Part shown: positions 41,485 through 50,500 of the stretch, piece by piece
How the letters are laid out: every line of letters begins with the position of its first letter
Position numbering within the stretch: position 1 is the stretch's first letter
NCBI GenBank assembly: GCA_035452965.1
Contig: DAOTCE010000011.1
Coordinates: 62,001-126,000 of the forward strand
DNA length: 64,000 nucleotides
DNA from: Candidatus Paceibacterota bacterium
GTDB taxonomy: Bacteria; Verrucomicrobiota; Verrucomicrobiia; Limisphaerales; UBA8199
Reading direction: 5' to 3'
The notes under the pieces: generated by a model
What the model was told of the DNA's origin: nothing
Seen by the model: only the letters and a program-made list of their open reading frames with translations
The model's database searches: none
Translations under genes and position numbers: made by a program

Positions 41485-44064
41485 ATGCTTCTGACCCAGG
41501 CAGAGCTCCAGAGTTTAATCGAAGTCAAACAACGCACTCCTCATGCGTTGCTTGGGATGCACCCGTTGGGCGATGGCAGCGGTGTGGTAGCGCGGGCGTT
41601 GCTGCCTGAAGCCGCAAAGGTCGAAGTCCAACCGGTGCGCGAGAAAGATAAGCCGACGATCAAACTGACGCGCCTGCATCGGGCCGGCCTGTTCGAGGGG
41701 GTCACAACCGAGGCGAAGCACGTCTATAGCTATGAACTGGTGATTACAGACCAGGAAGGCCGGGTGCGACGCACCCGCGACCCGTACTCCTTTCTGCCGA
41801 CGCTGGGAGACGCGGATTTATACCTTTTCGGCAAAGGGGACGATCGGCGGGCTTACGAGAAGCTCGGGGCGCAGTTGCGCTCGATTGACGGTGTGACGGG
41901 TGCCAGCTTCGCGGTTTGGGCGCCCAAGGCCCAGCGCGTGAGCGTGGTGGGCGATTTCAACCACTGGGATGGGCGCCGTCATCAGATGCGTCCCCTGGGG
42001 GGGGCGGGGGTGTGGGAGATCTTTGTTCCGGGGGTGGGTGAGGGGATGAACTACAAATACGAGGTGCGTCAGGCGAATGGTCGAGTCGTGCTGAAGACTG
42101 ATCCCTATGGATTCTACTTCGAGACGGGACCTAAGACTGCGGCGCGGGTGTGGAACAACCGCAAGTTTGGGTGGACGGATGCCGCATGGTTGAAGCAGCG
42201 ACGCCAGCGTGATCCTCTGCGCGCCCCGTTGAACATCTACGAGGTCCACCTGGGATCCTGGCGGAAGAAGACTGCCACGGAATCACTGGGCTACCGGGCG
42301 CTGGCCAATCCGCTCATCCGGTACGTGAAGCAGATGGGTTACACGCACGTGGAATTCATGCCGGTTGCGGAGCACGCCTATTACCCGTCATGGGGCTACC
42401 AGGTGACGGGCTTCTACGCGCCCACCAGCCGCTATGGCACGCCCGAGGACCTCCAGTTTCTGATCAATGAGCTGCACCAGGCCGGCGTGGGCGTGATCAT
42501 TGACTGGGTGCCAGCCCACTTCCCGCGCGATGACTGGGCGCTGGCGCGGTTTGACGGGACCGCCCTCTACGAACATGAAGATCCGCGCCGCGGGGCGCAC
42601 CAGGATTGGGGCACCTTGATCTTTAACTATGGACGCCACGAGGTGGTGAATTTCCTGCTGGCCAACGCGCTATTCTGGTGCGACCGCTTTCACGTGGACG
42701 GTCTGCGAGTGGACGCGGTGGCCTCGATGCTTTACCTGGACTATTCGCGCAAGCCGGGGCAATGGATCCCAAATCAATACGGCGGGCGAGAAAATTTGGA
42801 GGCCATCGAGTTCATCCGGCGGTTCAACTACTTGGTGCACACGGAGTTTCCCGGTGTGATGACCATCGCCGAAGAGTCCACCGCCTGGCCCCAGGTTACA
42901 CGGCCACCGTATGTGGGCGGGCTGGGATTCACCTTCAAATGGAACATGGGTTGGATGCACGACACATTGGGCTATTTCAGCCGCGACCCCGTGCACCGGA
43001 AATACCACCAGAACGACCTGACGTTTGCGATGCTTTACCACCACCACGAGAACTTCATCCTGCCGCTTTCGCACGACGAGGTGGTGCACGGCAAGCGCTC
43101 GTTGCTGGGGCGAATGCCGGGGGACGATTGGCAGAAGTTTGCCAACCTCAGGGTGCTGCTGGGATATCAAGGGCTGTTTCCAGGGAAGAAACTGCTGTTC
43201 ATGGGCGGGGAATTTGGGCAGCGCGCCGAGTGGGACGCCAACGCGGAGCTCGACTGGAGGCTGCTGGAGGCGGGGCCGTATCACCGCGGCCTGCAGCAGT
43301 TCATGGAGGACCTCAACAGGCTGTACCTGGCAGAGCCGGCGCTATGGAAGTCGGATTACGAACAGGACGGGTTCCGTTGGATTGACTGCTCGGACCACAT
43401 GAACAGCGTGCTGTCGTTTCTGCGGCAGGACGCTGAGCATTTCCACGAGCTGGTCGTGATCGCGAACCTGACGCCGGTCCCCCGCCAGCAATATCGTGTG
43501 GGGCTGCCGCGGGCGGGCAAGTGGCGGGAGCTGTTGAACAGTGACGCGGCGGTCTATGGGGGGAGCAACATGGGAAACCTGGGCGGTGTCGTGGCGGCGG
43601 ACCGCCCCTGGCACGGACAGAAGTGCTCGGCGGAGTTTGTATTGCCGCCGCTGAGCATCCTGGTATTCAGGCCGGAGCGAGTAACGGACACAACGGCTGC
43701 GGACGCGCAGACGGCGCCGGAGCAGGAGCCGGTGGCGCGTCCCGGAGCCAAGGCGGTTGCCAACCCCACCAGTGTGAGGTCGTTGGCTTCCCCTCACCCT
43801 GGCTCTTTCCCGCAGGAAGAGGGGACAAGGCAAGCAGCCCCGAGACAATCTGGTTCTGCGCTGCTTGCCGATCGGCGGGAGAAGGTGCTGCTTCTGAGCA
43901 AGGGAGAAGAAACGGTGAGAAGCAGCGAGCCAAGAGACAAAGCGCCGTCGCCGCTGCGCTCTGCCGGCGCAGTCCAAGACGCTGTCGCCGGTGGGGACGC
44001 CGCTGGCGGCAGGAACGACGCGGGCTTAGGGTCAGGGGGACTCACCGATGAAGCCCGAAGCTGA
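41485..44064 (+). CDS. glgB: 1,4-alpha-glucan branching enzyme with atypical C-terminal extension
   Basis: The 859-aa protein has the GlgB layout: N-terminal CBM48 modules, the GH13 barrel with nucleophile D410 (GLRVDAV), acid/base E463 (TIAEES) and D531 (LSHDEV), and the C-terminal beta domain ending near SILVFRPERV (about residue 733). The enzyme forms alpha-1,6 branches in glycogen. Residues 733-859 are a proline-, alanine- and glycine-rich tail that looks non-globular and does not belong to the family. The stop is 2 bp from the ATG of a GH57 gene, and glgA follows, so this is a glycogen operon. Confidence 0.95.
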   Translation: MLLTQAELQSLIEVKQRTPHALLGMHPLGDGSGVVARALLPEAAKVEVQPVREKDKPTIKLTRLHRAGLFEGVTTEAKHVYSYELVITDQEGRVRRTRDPYSFLPTLGDADLYLFGKGDDRRAYEKLGAQLRSIDGVTGASFAVWAPKAQRVSVVGDFNHWDGRRHQMRPLGGAGVWEIFVPGVGEGMNYKYEVRQANGRVVLKTDPYGFYFETGPKTAARVWNNRKFGWTDAAWLKQRRQRDPLRAPLNIYEVHLGSWRKKTATESLGYRALANPLIRYVKQMGYTHVEFMPVAEHAYYPSWGYQVTGFYAPTSRYGTPEDLQFLINELHQAGVGVIIDWVPAHFPRDDWALARFDGTALYEHEDPRRGAHQDWGTLIFNYGRHEVVNFLLANALFWCDRFHVDGLRVDAVASMLYLDYSRKPGQWIPNQYGGRENLEAIEFIRRFNYLVHTEFPGVMTIAEESTAWPQVTRPPYVGGLGFTFKWNMGWMHDTLGYFSRDPVHRKYHQNDLTFAMLYHHHENFILPLSHDEVVHGKRSLLGRMPGDDWQKFANLRVLLGYQGLFPGKKLLFMGGEFGQRAEWDANAELDWRLLEAGPYHRGLQQFMEDLNRLYLAEPALWKSDYEQDGFRWIDCSDHMNSVLSFLRQDAEHFHELVVIANLTPVPRQQYRVGLPRAGKWRELLNSDAAVYGGSNMGNLGGVVAADRPWHGQKCSAEFVLPPLSILVFRPERVTDTTAADAQTAPEQEPVARPGAKAVANPTSVRSLASPHPGSFPQEEGTRQAAPRQSGSALLADRREKVLLLSKGEETVRSSEPRDKAPSPLRSAGAVQDAVAGGDAAGGRNDAGLGSGGLTDEARS

Positions 44065-44066
44065 TT

Positions 44067-45266
44067 ATGGCGGAAGTCTATCATGCATTGGGGCTGCATA
44101 TGCACCAGCCACTGGGGAATCTGGTGGCGCTGCATAATTCGGGCGAGAGCTGGGAGGCGAGGCAAATCCTCTGGTGCTACGACCGGACCACGCGGATGTT
44201 GGAGGGTTATGAGGACGTGGCGCGTCTGCACGTGAGTTTCTCCGGCACCCTGCTCAAGCAACTCGAGGACAACGGGGTGCGGCAGACATTCGGGGACGTG
44301 GTGAACGTGGAGGACTTCCTGAGCCGGTTTCAGCGGTCGAACATCGAGTTCCTGGGCAGCGGGTTGTATCACCCGGTGTATCCGCTGGCACCGCCGGCGG
44401 ACTGGGACGCGCAGACGGAATGGTGGCAGGGGCTGGGTCGGCATTTGCTGGGTCGGGAGAAGTTCGCGGGGTTCTGGCCGCCGGAGATGGGCTTTTGCAT
44501 GGAGATGATCCCGCTGCTGGCGCGGCACGGCTACAAGTATGTGCTTGTGGATTCGATCTACATCAAGCCGCAGCGGGAGATGCGATGGGAAGAGCTGCGG
44601 TATCGGCCTTACCGGGCGCGCTACGGAGGGGCGGAGATCATTGTGGTGCCGCGAGACCGGGAGCTGTCGAACGCGCAGCTTTCGGGCACGGACCCGGGCT
44701 GGTTCCAGCATGAGGTGTACGAGCGGACCAAGCACTGCAATTTCCCGGCGCTGGTGACAACCTGGACTGATGGCGAGAACGGGGGATGGTTCCGCACGAC
44801 CAAGGTCGAGAGCGGGTTCTGGGGCTTCTTCTACCGGCCGATCCTCGACCGGTTTCGGGCGGGCACGCTGGGGTTCACGCCCATCCACATCAGCCAATAT
44901 TTGGAGCGGCATCCCCCGACGGAGGAAGTGGAGGTGCATCCCGGAGCGTGGAACACGGAGCACCACTGGGGGGGCGACTTCACGCAATGGACAGGTTCGC
45001 TCCTGCAGAAGAAGGGCTGGGACGAGGTGCGGCGGGCCAGCGAGTATTACTGGCAGGTGAAGCGGGGTTTCGACCAGCGGCAGGCCGGGCTGGCCAAACC
45101 GGAGGAGGTGCGACATTTAATTGTGCGGGCGTTTGATCACTTGCTGACGGCGGAGACGAGCTGCAATTTCTATTGGGGCAGCCGCTGGGTACATCGGTCA
45201 TTTGACGAGTTGGAGCAGGCGTATTACCTGTTGGACACGGCAATGAACGCGCTGCGCAAGCCGTGA
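44067..45266 (+). CDS. Glycoside hydrolase family 57 protein of the glycogen operon
   Basis: The 399-aa protein carries HMHQP at residues 11-15, FSGTLL near 59, the WPPEMGF segment with the putative nucleophile E140 and DGENGG at 235-240. These are the GH57 landmarks shared with the larger protein encoded at 5.9 kb. Its position directly between glgB (2-bp gap) and glgA suggests action on glycogen or maltodextrin, perhaps as glucanotransferase or amylase; the specificity is not determinable. No signal peptide is present, consistent with a cytoplasmic role. Confidence 0.88.
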   Translation: MAEVYHALGLHMHQPLGNLVALHNSGESWEARQILWCYDRTTRMLEGYEDVARLHVSFSGTLLKQLEDNGVRQTFGDVVNVEDFLSRFQRSNIEFLGSGLYHPVYPLAPPADWDAQTEWWQGLGRHLLGREKFAGFWPPEMGFCMEMIPLLARHGYKYVLVDSIYIKPQREMRWEELRYRPYRARYGGAEIIVVPRDRELSNAQLSGTDPGWFQHEVYERTKHCNFPALVTTWTDGENGGWFRTTKVESGFWGFFYRPILDRFRAGTLGFTPIHISQYLERHPPTEEVEVHPGAWNTEHHWGGDFTQWTGSLLQKKGWDEVRRASEYYWQVKRGFDQRQAGLAKPEEVRHLIVRAFDHLLTAETSCNFYWGSRWVHRSFDELEQAYYLLDTAMNALRKP

Positions 45267-45341
45267 CCAAAGGAGTTGCATGGCTACATGGAGCGCCGGG
45301 CTGAAATGCTCAGGCAACCTTTGTAACGAGGTAACCGCATA

Positions 45342-46814
45342 ATGTACATTATTCAGATAGCCAGTGAGTGCGCGCCGGTGGCGAAGGTGGGCGGGCTGGG
45401 GGATGTCGTGTACGGGTTGAGCCGGGAGCTGGAAATTCGAGGCAACTCGGTTGAGATCATCCTGCCCAAGTACGACTGCCTGCGGTATGACCAGATCTTC
45501 GACTTGCGGCTCTCGTTCAAGGACCTGTGGGTGCCGTGGTATGGCCACGCGGTGCATTGCACCGTGTATTTCGGATTTGTGCACGGGCGCAAGATCTTCT
45601 TCCTCGAGCCGCATTCGGACCAGAACTTCTTCCACCGCGGCACGTTCTACGGGCAAAGAGATGACGACCAGCGGTTCGCATTCTTTTGCAAGGCGGCGCT
45701 GGAGTTCATGCTCAAGAGCGGCAAGCACCCGGACATCATCCACTGCCACGACTGGCAGACGGGGCTGGTGCCGGTGCTGCTCTACGAGATGTACAAGTGG
45801 GCGGGGATGACGCATCCGCGGGTGTGCTATACGCTGCACAACTTGCAGCACCAGGGCGTGACGGGTGAGTATGTGCTGCGGGCCACCGGGCTGAACCGGC
45901 ACGCCTACTTCTTCCATCAGGACCGGTTGCAGGACAACTTCAACCACAGCGCCCTGAACCTTATGAAAGGGGGAATTGTCTATGCGAACTTCGTGACGAC
46001 GGTATCACCACATTACGCCTGGGAGATTCTGAACACGCACCAGAACTTCGGGCTGGGCCACACGTTGCAGGTGCATCGGGGCAAGGTGGGGGGCATTTTG
46101 AACGGGGTGGATTACGAGGTCTGGAACCCGGAGATAGACCGGCACATCCCGCGGCGTTATGGAATCGGCTCGCTCCAGGACAAGTACGAGAACAAGCGGG
46201 CGCTGCGGCAGCGGTTCTGGTTGCAGGATGTGTATAAGCCGATCGTGTGCTACGTCGGCCGACTGGACCGGCAGAAAGGGGTCCCGCTGATCACACACGC
46301 CATTCATTACTGCCTGCAGCATGGGACGCAATTTGTGCTGCTGGGGACGAGCCCGGATGGAGGGATCGGGCATCATTTCTGGCGGCTTAAACAGCAGTAT
46401 AACGACAACCCGGATTGCCATATCGAACTGAGCTTCAACGAAGAGCTGTCCCACCTGGTCTATGCCGGGGCGGAGATGATCCTGGTGCCGAGCCTGTTCG
46501 AGCCATGTGGATTGACGCAGATGATCGGGCTAAAGTACGGGGCGGTGCCCATCGTGCGCTCGGTGGGGGGGCTGGCGGACACTGTGTTCGACGCCAATTA
46601 TGCCGAGCGGCCTTACCACGAGCGCAACGGTTATGTTTTCAACGACTATGATGCGGCCGGGATCGAGTCAGCGCTGCGGCGGGCGCTCGGGATGTGGTAT
46701 ACCTACCCGCAGTATTTCCGGGAACTAATGGTCAACGGCATGCGCTATGATTTCTCCTGGAACCACCCGGGCGGGCATTACCTGAACATCTACGAACACA
46801 TCCGGGACAAGTGA
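45342..46814 (+). CDS. glgA: Glycogen synthase (GT5)
   Basis: The 490-aa enzyme begins MYIIQIASECAPVAKVGGLG, with the ADP-glucose-binding lysine at K15 and the K-x-G-G-L motif of GT5. The second Rossmann domain has YVGRLDRQKGVPLI and the C-terminal EPCGLTQMIGLKYGAVPIVR motif. It elongates alpha-1,4-glucan from ADP-glucose. It is the last gene of the glgB-GH57-glgA run. The start ATG at 45342 gives the standard N-terminus. Confidence 0.96.
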   Translation: MYIIQIASECAPVAKVGGLGDVVYGLSRELEIRGNSVEIILPKYDCLRYDQIFDLRLSFKDLWVPWYGHAVHCTVYFGFVHGRKIFFLEPHSDQNFFHRGTFYGQRDDDQRFAFFCKAALEFMLKSGKHPDIIHCHDWQTGLVPVLLYEMYKWAGMTHPRVCYTLHNLQHQGVTGEYVLRATGLNRHAYFFHQDRLQDNFNHSALNLMKGGIVYANFVTTVSPHYAWEILNTHQNFGLGHTLQVHRGKVGGILNGVDYEVWNPEIDRHIPRRYGIGSLQDKYENKRALRQRFWLQDVYKPIVCYVGRLDRQKGVPLITHAIHYCLQHGTQFVLLGTSPDGGIGHHFWRLKQQYNDNPDCHIELSFNEELSHLVYAGAEMILVPSLFEPCGLTQMIGLKYGAVPIVRSVGGLADTVFDANYAERPYHERNGYVFNDYDAAGIESALRRALGMWYTYPQYFRELMVNGMRYDFSWNHPGGHYLNIYEHIRDK

Positions 46815-46832
46815 GGGGGTGCGAGGCGCCGG

Positions 46833-47207
46833 TTACAGGCGGAGGATGAACCGGGCCTCGTCATCCGGGCGCGGGAAGATAAGCCGCTGCTTGCCCTTGA
46901 TTTTGACTAGCCCCACGGGCGTGCCCGGGAAGAGCGCCAGCAGTTCGTCGTCTGTAATCTCCTGCCCATACGAGCCGGGTGATGCCGGCCGCGTGGCGAC
47001 AGCCGGCTGGCGCGGAACGTTGAGCCCGCTGATGACCAACACCGCCAGCCCGACAAAGGCCGTCACCGCGAGGGTGTGGGTGAGGTGGCGCAGGTGGCGC
47101 TTCCGGCGGAGCACACGCTGCCCGGCGGCCAGGACAGTATCGCGCTGGGCGGCCGGGTCGGCGCCGTCCATCAGGTCGTGGAGGAGTTGGTGATGTTCAG
47201 GCTTCAT
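46833..47207 (-). CDS. Small membrane protein coupled to ECF sigma factor (putative anti-sigma)
   Basis: The 124-aa product has a short N-terminal cytoplasmic region (EHHQLLHDLMDGADPAAQRD), a basic stretch, one membrane helix (about residues 46-62, VTAFVGLAVLVISG) and a periplasmic C-terminal part ending with GLVKIKGKQRLIFP. It overlaps the 3' end of the ECF sigma gene by 11 bp, the usual arrangement of a sigma/anti-sigma pair. No zinc-binding motif is present, so the assignment rests on context and topology. The ATG at 47207 is used; a TTG at 47213 would add two residues. Confidence 0.62.
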   Translation of the reverse strand: MKPEHHQLLHDLMDGADPAAQRDTVLAAGQRVLRRKRHLRHLTHTLAVTAFVGLAVLVISGLNVPRQPAVATRPASPGSYGQEITDDELLALFPGTPVGLVKIKGKQRLIFPRPDDEARFILRL

Positions 47208-47847
47208 GCGCAAGTCTCCTTTGGACGAGCGACCGCAGTTTGGCGCGGGCGCGCTCCAAGCGGCTGGAAATGGCCTTGGCCGTGGTGCCCAACCGGTCGG
47301 CGACCTGGTCGCAGGTCAGGCGCTCGTAGTAGAACCATTCCACCAGGCGCCGCTCCTCGGCCTCCAGGCTCCGCACCGCCGCTTCGAGGCATTCCTCCAG
47401 GAGCGTGTCCGCGGCGGCAGGGGCCGGGTGATCGGGAATCTCGGCCAGGCTCACCTCACCGGTGAATCTGCCAGCTCGGCGGAGAGCCTTGGCGGTTTGC
47501 TGCCGGGCCACAAGCGCCAGCCAGTTCCAAAGATGGGCATCGGTCTCCAGCGGTTTCAGCTTGCGGGCGGCCATGAGCCAGACCGATTGGGCGACGTCGC
47601 GCGCGAGCGCGGCATCGCCCCGCGCCATGACCATGGCCAGGCGCAGGAGCCGGTCACCGTAAGCATCATAGAGCTGCCGGAAAGCCTCCTCGTCACCGCG
47701 CGCCACCGCCCGGCTCAGGCGGCGCGCATCGGTGTCGCCCGAGGCGGCGGGGGCGGGCGCGGAGCAGGCGGACGCGGCGGGCGTCATGACGGCAGGCTCG
47801 GGCAAGGCGACGGCGCGGGTCAAGGCCATTGCGGCGGCAAGTTGCAT
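47197..47847 (-). CDS. ECF-type RNA polymerase sigma factor
   Basis: The 216-aa protein has sigma region 2 (EEAFRQLYDAYGDRLLRLAM, then DVAQSVWLMAARKL) and region 4 (LEAEERRLVEWFYYERLTCD followed by QVADRLGTTAKAISSRLERA). The N-terminal 30 residues are alanine-rich and may not be part of the protein; an internal ATG 20 codons in is an alternative start. It directs RNA polymerase to a specific promoter set. The gene overlaps a downstream membrane protein that may be its antagonist, and a secretin-N-domain-like exported protein lies upstream on the same strand. Confidence 0.88.
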   Translation of the reverse strand: MQLAAAMALTRAVALPEPAVMTPAASACSAPAPAASGDTDARRLSRAVARGDEEAFRQLYDAYGDRLLRLAMVMARGDAALARDVAQSVWLMAARKLKPLETDAHLWNWLALVARQQTAKALRRAGRFTGEVSLAEIPDHPAPAAADTLLEECLEAAVRSLEAEERRLVEWFYYERLTCDQVADRLGTTAKAISSRLERARAKLRSLVQRRLAHEA

Positions 47848-47892
47848 GGGGAGGCCATAACCACCCGCGCAGGCGTTCTCCGCTCAGGCGGG

Positions 47893-48744
47893 TTAGCGCT
47901 TCGCCGGGGCGTCGGGGGCGGGGGCGGGTTCCCGTCTCCGCTGGTAGTCGGACTTCTCCTTGAGCGCCTCCAGGACGTCCTTCATGAAGCGCAGGTCTTC
48001 GTCCGTGCCGCTGAGAACAAGCAACTCGGCCCCCGCATGGTACTGGATCTTGCGGCTGTCTGAGGGCCCCAGGGTTTCGGTCGCGGTCTCCACGAGAGTC
48101 CGGCACAACGCATCCGGCTTCATTGCGCTGACACCGGTTCCGCCCAACAGGTCTCCCACGAAAATGACGCTGCGGCTGACGGCCCGGGCACTCGCTCCGG
48201 CGACCAAACTCCGGGCAGGGTCGGCCGGAGGGGCCTTGATTGGCAGCGGGCGGAGCACGGCCACCGGCCGATGCCCGTTCATGACCAGTTCCCACCGGGC
48301 CGGAGCCCCTTCAAGCTCGAAGAGCATGTTCATCGCCTGAAAGACTTCCACGATGCGGGCATCCTTGAGGCGCAGTTTGATGGCCAGCGCGCCCGGCTCA
48401 AACGCCTCTGCGGACCCCCCGGGGCCGACCGGCTCAATGGAAATGTATTCGGGCATCAACACGTCGAACCGGTGTTTGCATTGTTCCTGCAGATGGACCA
48501 CCACCTCAGCAAGCGGCAGTCCATCGTAGCGATACTCTTGCGGGGCTGCCTCGACCCGCTCAGCCCACTCCGGCGGAACGACGAGTTTGGTGGGCGGCGG
48601 CGTCTGCGAGGCCGGAAGGGCGGTGTTGGTGGCGTCGGCGGCGGCCAGTCTGCACGGGGCCAGCGCCAGGCCCAGGGACAGGCCGAGGGCGAGCACGCAG
48701 GGGTTGAACGGGCGACTGGGGACGGTGGCGAGGGCTGCTTTCAT
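47893..48744 (-). CDS. Exported protein with STN-like (secretin/TonB N-terminal) segments
   Basis: The 283-aa protein has a signal peptide (LALGLSLGLALAPCRLAAAD) and a region resembling the secretin and TonB short N-terminal domain: EYRYDGLPLAEVVVHLQEQC and LAIKLRLKDARIVEVFQAMN. The C-terminal part repeats a beta/alpha pattern (IQYHAGAELLVLSGTDEDLR). The N-terminal start is ambiguous: ATG at 48744 fits the signal peptide, while an upstream start at 48777 adds 11 residues. It precedes an ECF sigma gene by 45 bp, so it may report on envelope state to that sigma factor; this is inference. Confidence 0.65.
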   Translation of the reverse strand: MKAALATVPSRPFNPCVLALGLSLGLALAPCRLAAADATNTALPASQTPPPTKLVVPPEWAERVEAAPQEYRYDGLPLAEVVVHLQEQCKHRFDVLMPEYISIEPVGPGGSAEAFEPGALAIKLRLKDARIVEVFQAMNMLFELEGAPARWELVMNGHRPVAVLRPLPIKAPPADPARSLVAGASARAVSRSVIFVGDLLGGTGVSAMKPDALCRTLVETATETLGPSDSRKIQYHAGAELLVLSGTDEDLRFMKDVLEALKEKSDYQRRREPAPAPDAPAKR

Positions 48745-49254
48745 AGTTTTCTTACCGGATGTGTTCGATCTGTTCACTGTGGATTAGCCAGCCGCGCCGT
48801 GAATTCCTCGAACAATCTTATGGTCCACTGCGGACGAATCTCCAGGAATTGCCGCACGGGATCATCTCTGCCTGTCCAGTCTATGAATAGCAAACGACCA
48901 TTACTCTACACTACCCGCACTAACAAGCCATTCTCCAGCCAGCCGCAGGCCAAATGCCAGCATGCGACCACCGTGGCGGGATCGTCGCCCGTCCGGCGGG
49001 GTCGCCGCAGGCAAGGAGGACTGGGGTCCCTCCCCCAAGGCCGATTCAAAGGGTTGTAGCCGCCAACGTTAGTTGGCGCTGATCCCCGTCCCGGCAGTAG
49101 AATGCGCCAACTGACGTTGGCGGCTGCGATCCCCTGGGTTCTTGAATCCAGACCGTCGGCACCCGACGACGAACCGTTTGTCTTTGCCATATCCAAGGCA
49201 GGGCGTGTATAGGTTCGCCATGCCTGTTGTTGATTTCCCGCCTGGTTGAGGGCC
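48745..49254. other. Intergenic region with inverted repeat at 49056-49127
   Basis: This 510-bp gap separates divergent genes. It has no credible coding frame. It contains the imperfect inverted repeat described separately and is otherwise unremarkable. Confidence 0.4.
49056..49127. repeat. Imperfect 24-bp inverted repeat, REP-like
   Basis: The arm at 49056-49079 (starting GTAGCCGCCAACG) and the arm at 49104-49127 are reverse complements at 22 of 24 positions with a 24-bp spacer. Each arm itself folds (CGCCAAC with GTTGGCG). The opening GTAGC resembles the 21.5-kb and 63.8-kb elements, but the core is different. Confidence 0.6.
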
Positions 49255-50343
49255 ATGAATAGCCTCTCACGATCAGAATTCCTGCGATTGCTGGGGGGAA
49301 GCATGGCAGCGACCTGGGCGGGCGTGGCCGAGGGAACGCCGCGGCGAGTGGGCAGACCGGCTCGAATAAAGCCGATCAAAGGGAGTTGGATTAGCATTTG
49401 GTGGGATGACCGGCGGCACTTCTACTGGAACGAAGCGTGCCTGAGCTACAGCGCCAGGCAATGGGAGCTGGCGGTGAAGGAAGTCGCGGACATCGGGATG
49501 GAGTATCTGGTGCTGCTCGCCATCGCGAAGGACAGCAAGGCGTTCTACAACACGCCGCTGCTGCCGAAGCTCAAGCTGGCGTGTGAAGACCCCATCGGGG
49601 CGCTGCTCAAGGCGGCGGACAAATGCGGGGTCAAGTTCTTCATCAGCAGCGATTGGTATGGGCCGTGGGATTATCAGTGCCTGCGCGACCCGGCGCGGGT
49701 GCGGGCGCGGTTCCAGATGATGGGTGAGGTGGCCCGGCAATACGGCCACCACCGGAGTTTCTACGGCTGGTATTGGCCAAACGAGGCGGCGCTGGGGCCG
49801 TATTTCACGGACGAGTTCATCGCCTATGTCAATGAGTGCGGCGCTGAGGGGCGCAAGCTGATGCCCAAGGCGAAAACGCTCATCGCCCCCTACGGGACAA
49901 ACCGCGCGGTGTGCGATGACCAGTTCGTGCGCCAACTCGAACGACTGGAGGTGGACATCATTGCCTACCAGGACGAAGTCGGGTGCTTGCGGATGACCGC
50001 GGCGCAGAGCGCGGGGGCCTTCGAGAAGTTGCGGCGGGCGCACGACCGGGTACCGCAGCGGACGCTCTGGGCGGATGTGGAGACGTTCGCTTGGGAAGGC
50101 CCGCCCAACCAGCAGAGCAGCCCGCTGATTCCCGCGCCGTTCCCACGCTTGAAGGAGCAACTGGCGGCGGTGTCACCGTTCGTGGATAAGATCCTGATCT
50201 ACCAGTACCAGGGGCTAATGAACAAGCCCGGCAGCAAGGCCTTCGCAGGCCATCCCGACTCGACCCGGCTCTATGCCGACTATGTCAGGTGGCAGGAGGC
50301 GAATTCACCGCGCGTGCTGCATTCGCCCAAAGCACGGGATTAA
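49255..50343 (+). CDS. Exported DUF4434-type putative glycoside hydrolase
   Basis: The 362-aa protein begins with a Tat-like or Sec signal (SRSEFLRLLGGSMAATWAGV) and a TIM-barrel-like body: KGSWISIWWDDRRHFYWNEA, VADIGMEYLVLLAIAKD, GVKFFISSDWYGPWDY and HHRSFYGWYWPNEAALGPYF. The pattern of WYWPNE with a conserved glutamate matches the DUF4434 family, predicted glycosidases of unknown specificity. I chose the ATG at 49255. It is 157 bp upstream of an exported MBL-fold protein on the same strand. Confidence 0.68.
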   Translation: MNSLSRSEFLRLLGGSMAATWAGVAEGTPRRVGRPARIKPIKGSWISIWWDDRRHFYWNEACLSYSARQWELAVKEVADIGMEYLVLLAIAKDSKAFYNTPLLPKLKLACEDPIGALLKAADKCGVKFFISSDWYGPWDYQCLRDPARVRARFQMMGEVARQYGHHRSFYGWYWPNEAALGPYFTDEFIAYVNECGAEGRKLMPKAKTLIAPYGTNRAVCDDQFVRQLERLEVDIIAYQDEVGCLRMTAAQSAGAFEKLRRAHDRVPQRTLWADVETFAWEGPPNQQSSPLIPAPFPRLKEQLAAVSPFVDKILIYQYQGLMNKPGSKAFAGHPDSTRLYADYVRWQEANSPRVLHSPKARD

Positions 50344-50500
50344 CCCACGCAAAGGCGCAAGGGCGCAAAAAGGGGATCAGCCGGATGAACCCTACGATTA
50401 GCCCCGACGACACGGTTTTGCATCCGGCATCAGTGCCTGCATTGCAGGCACGGCAATATTCCGATTTGGACAATCGCCCGACCATCCTGTAGGAAGAGGA

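Noticed and set aside
48906..49397. 163-aa minus-strand frame across the 49-kb inverted repeat
   Set aside because: It crosses the repeat and overlaps the start of the DUF4434 gene; composition is typical of an antisense or non-coding frame.
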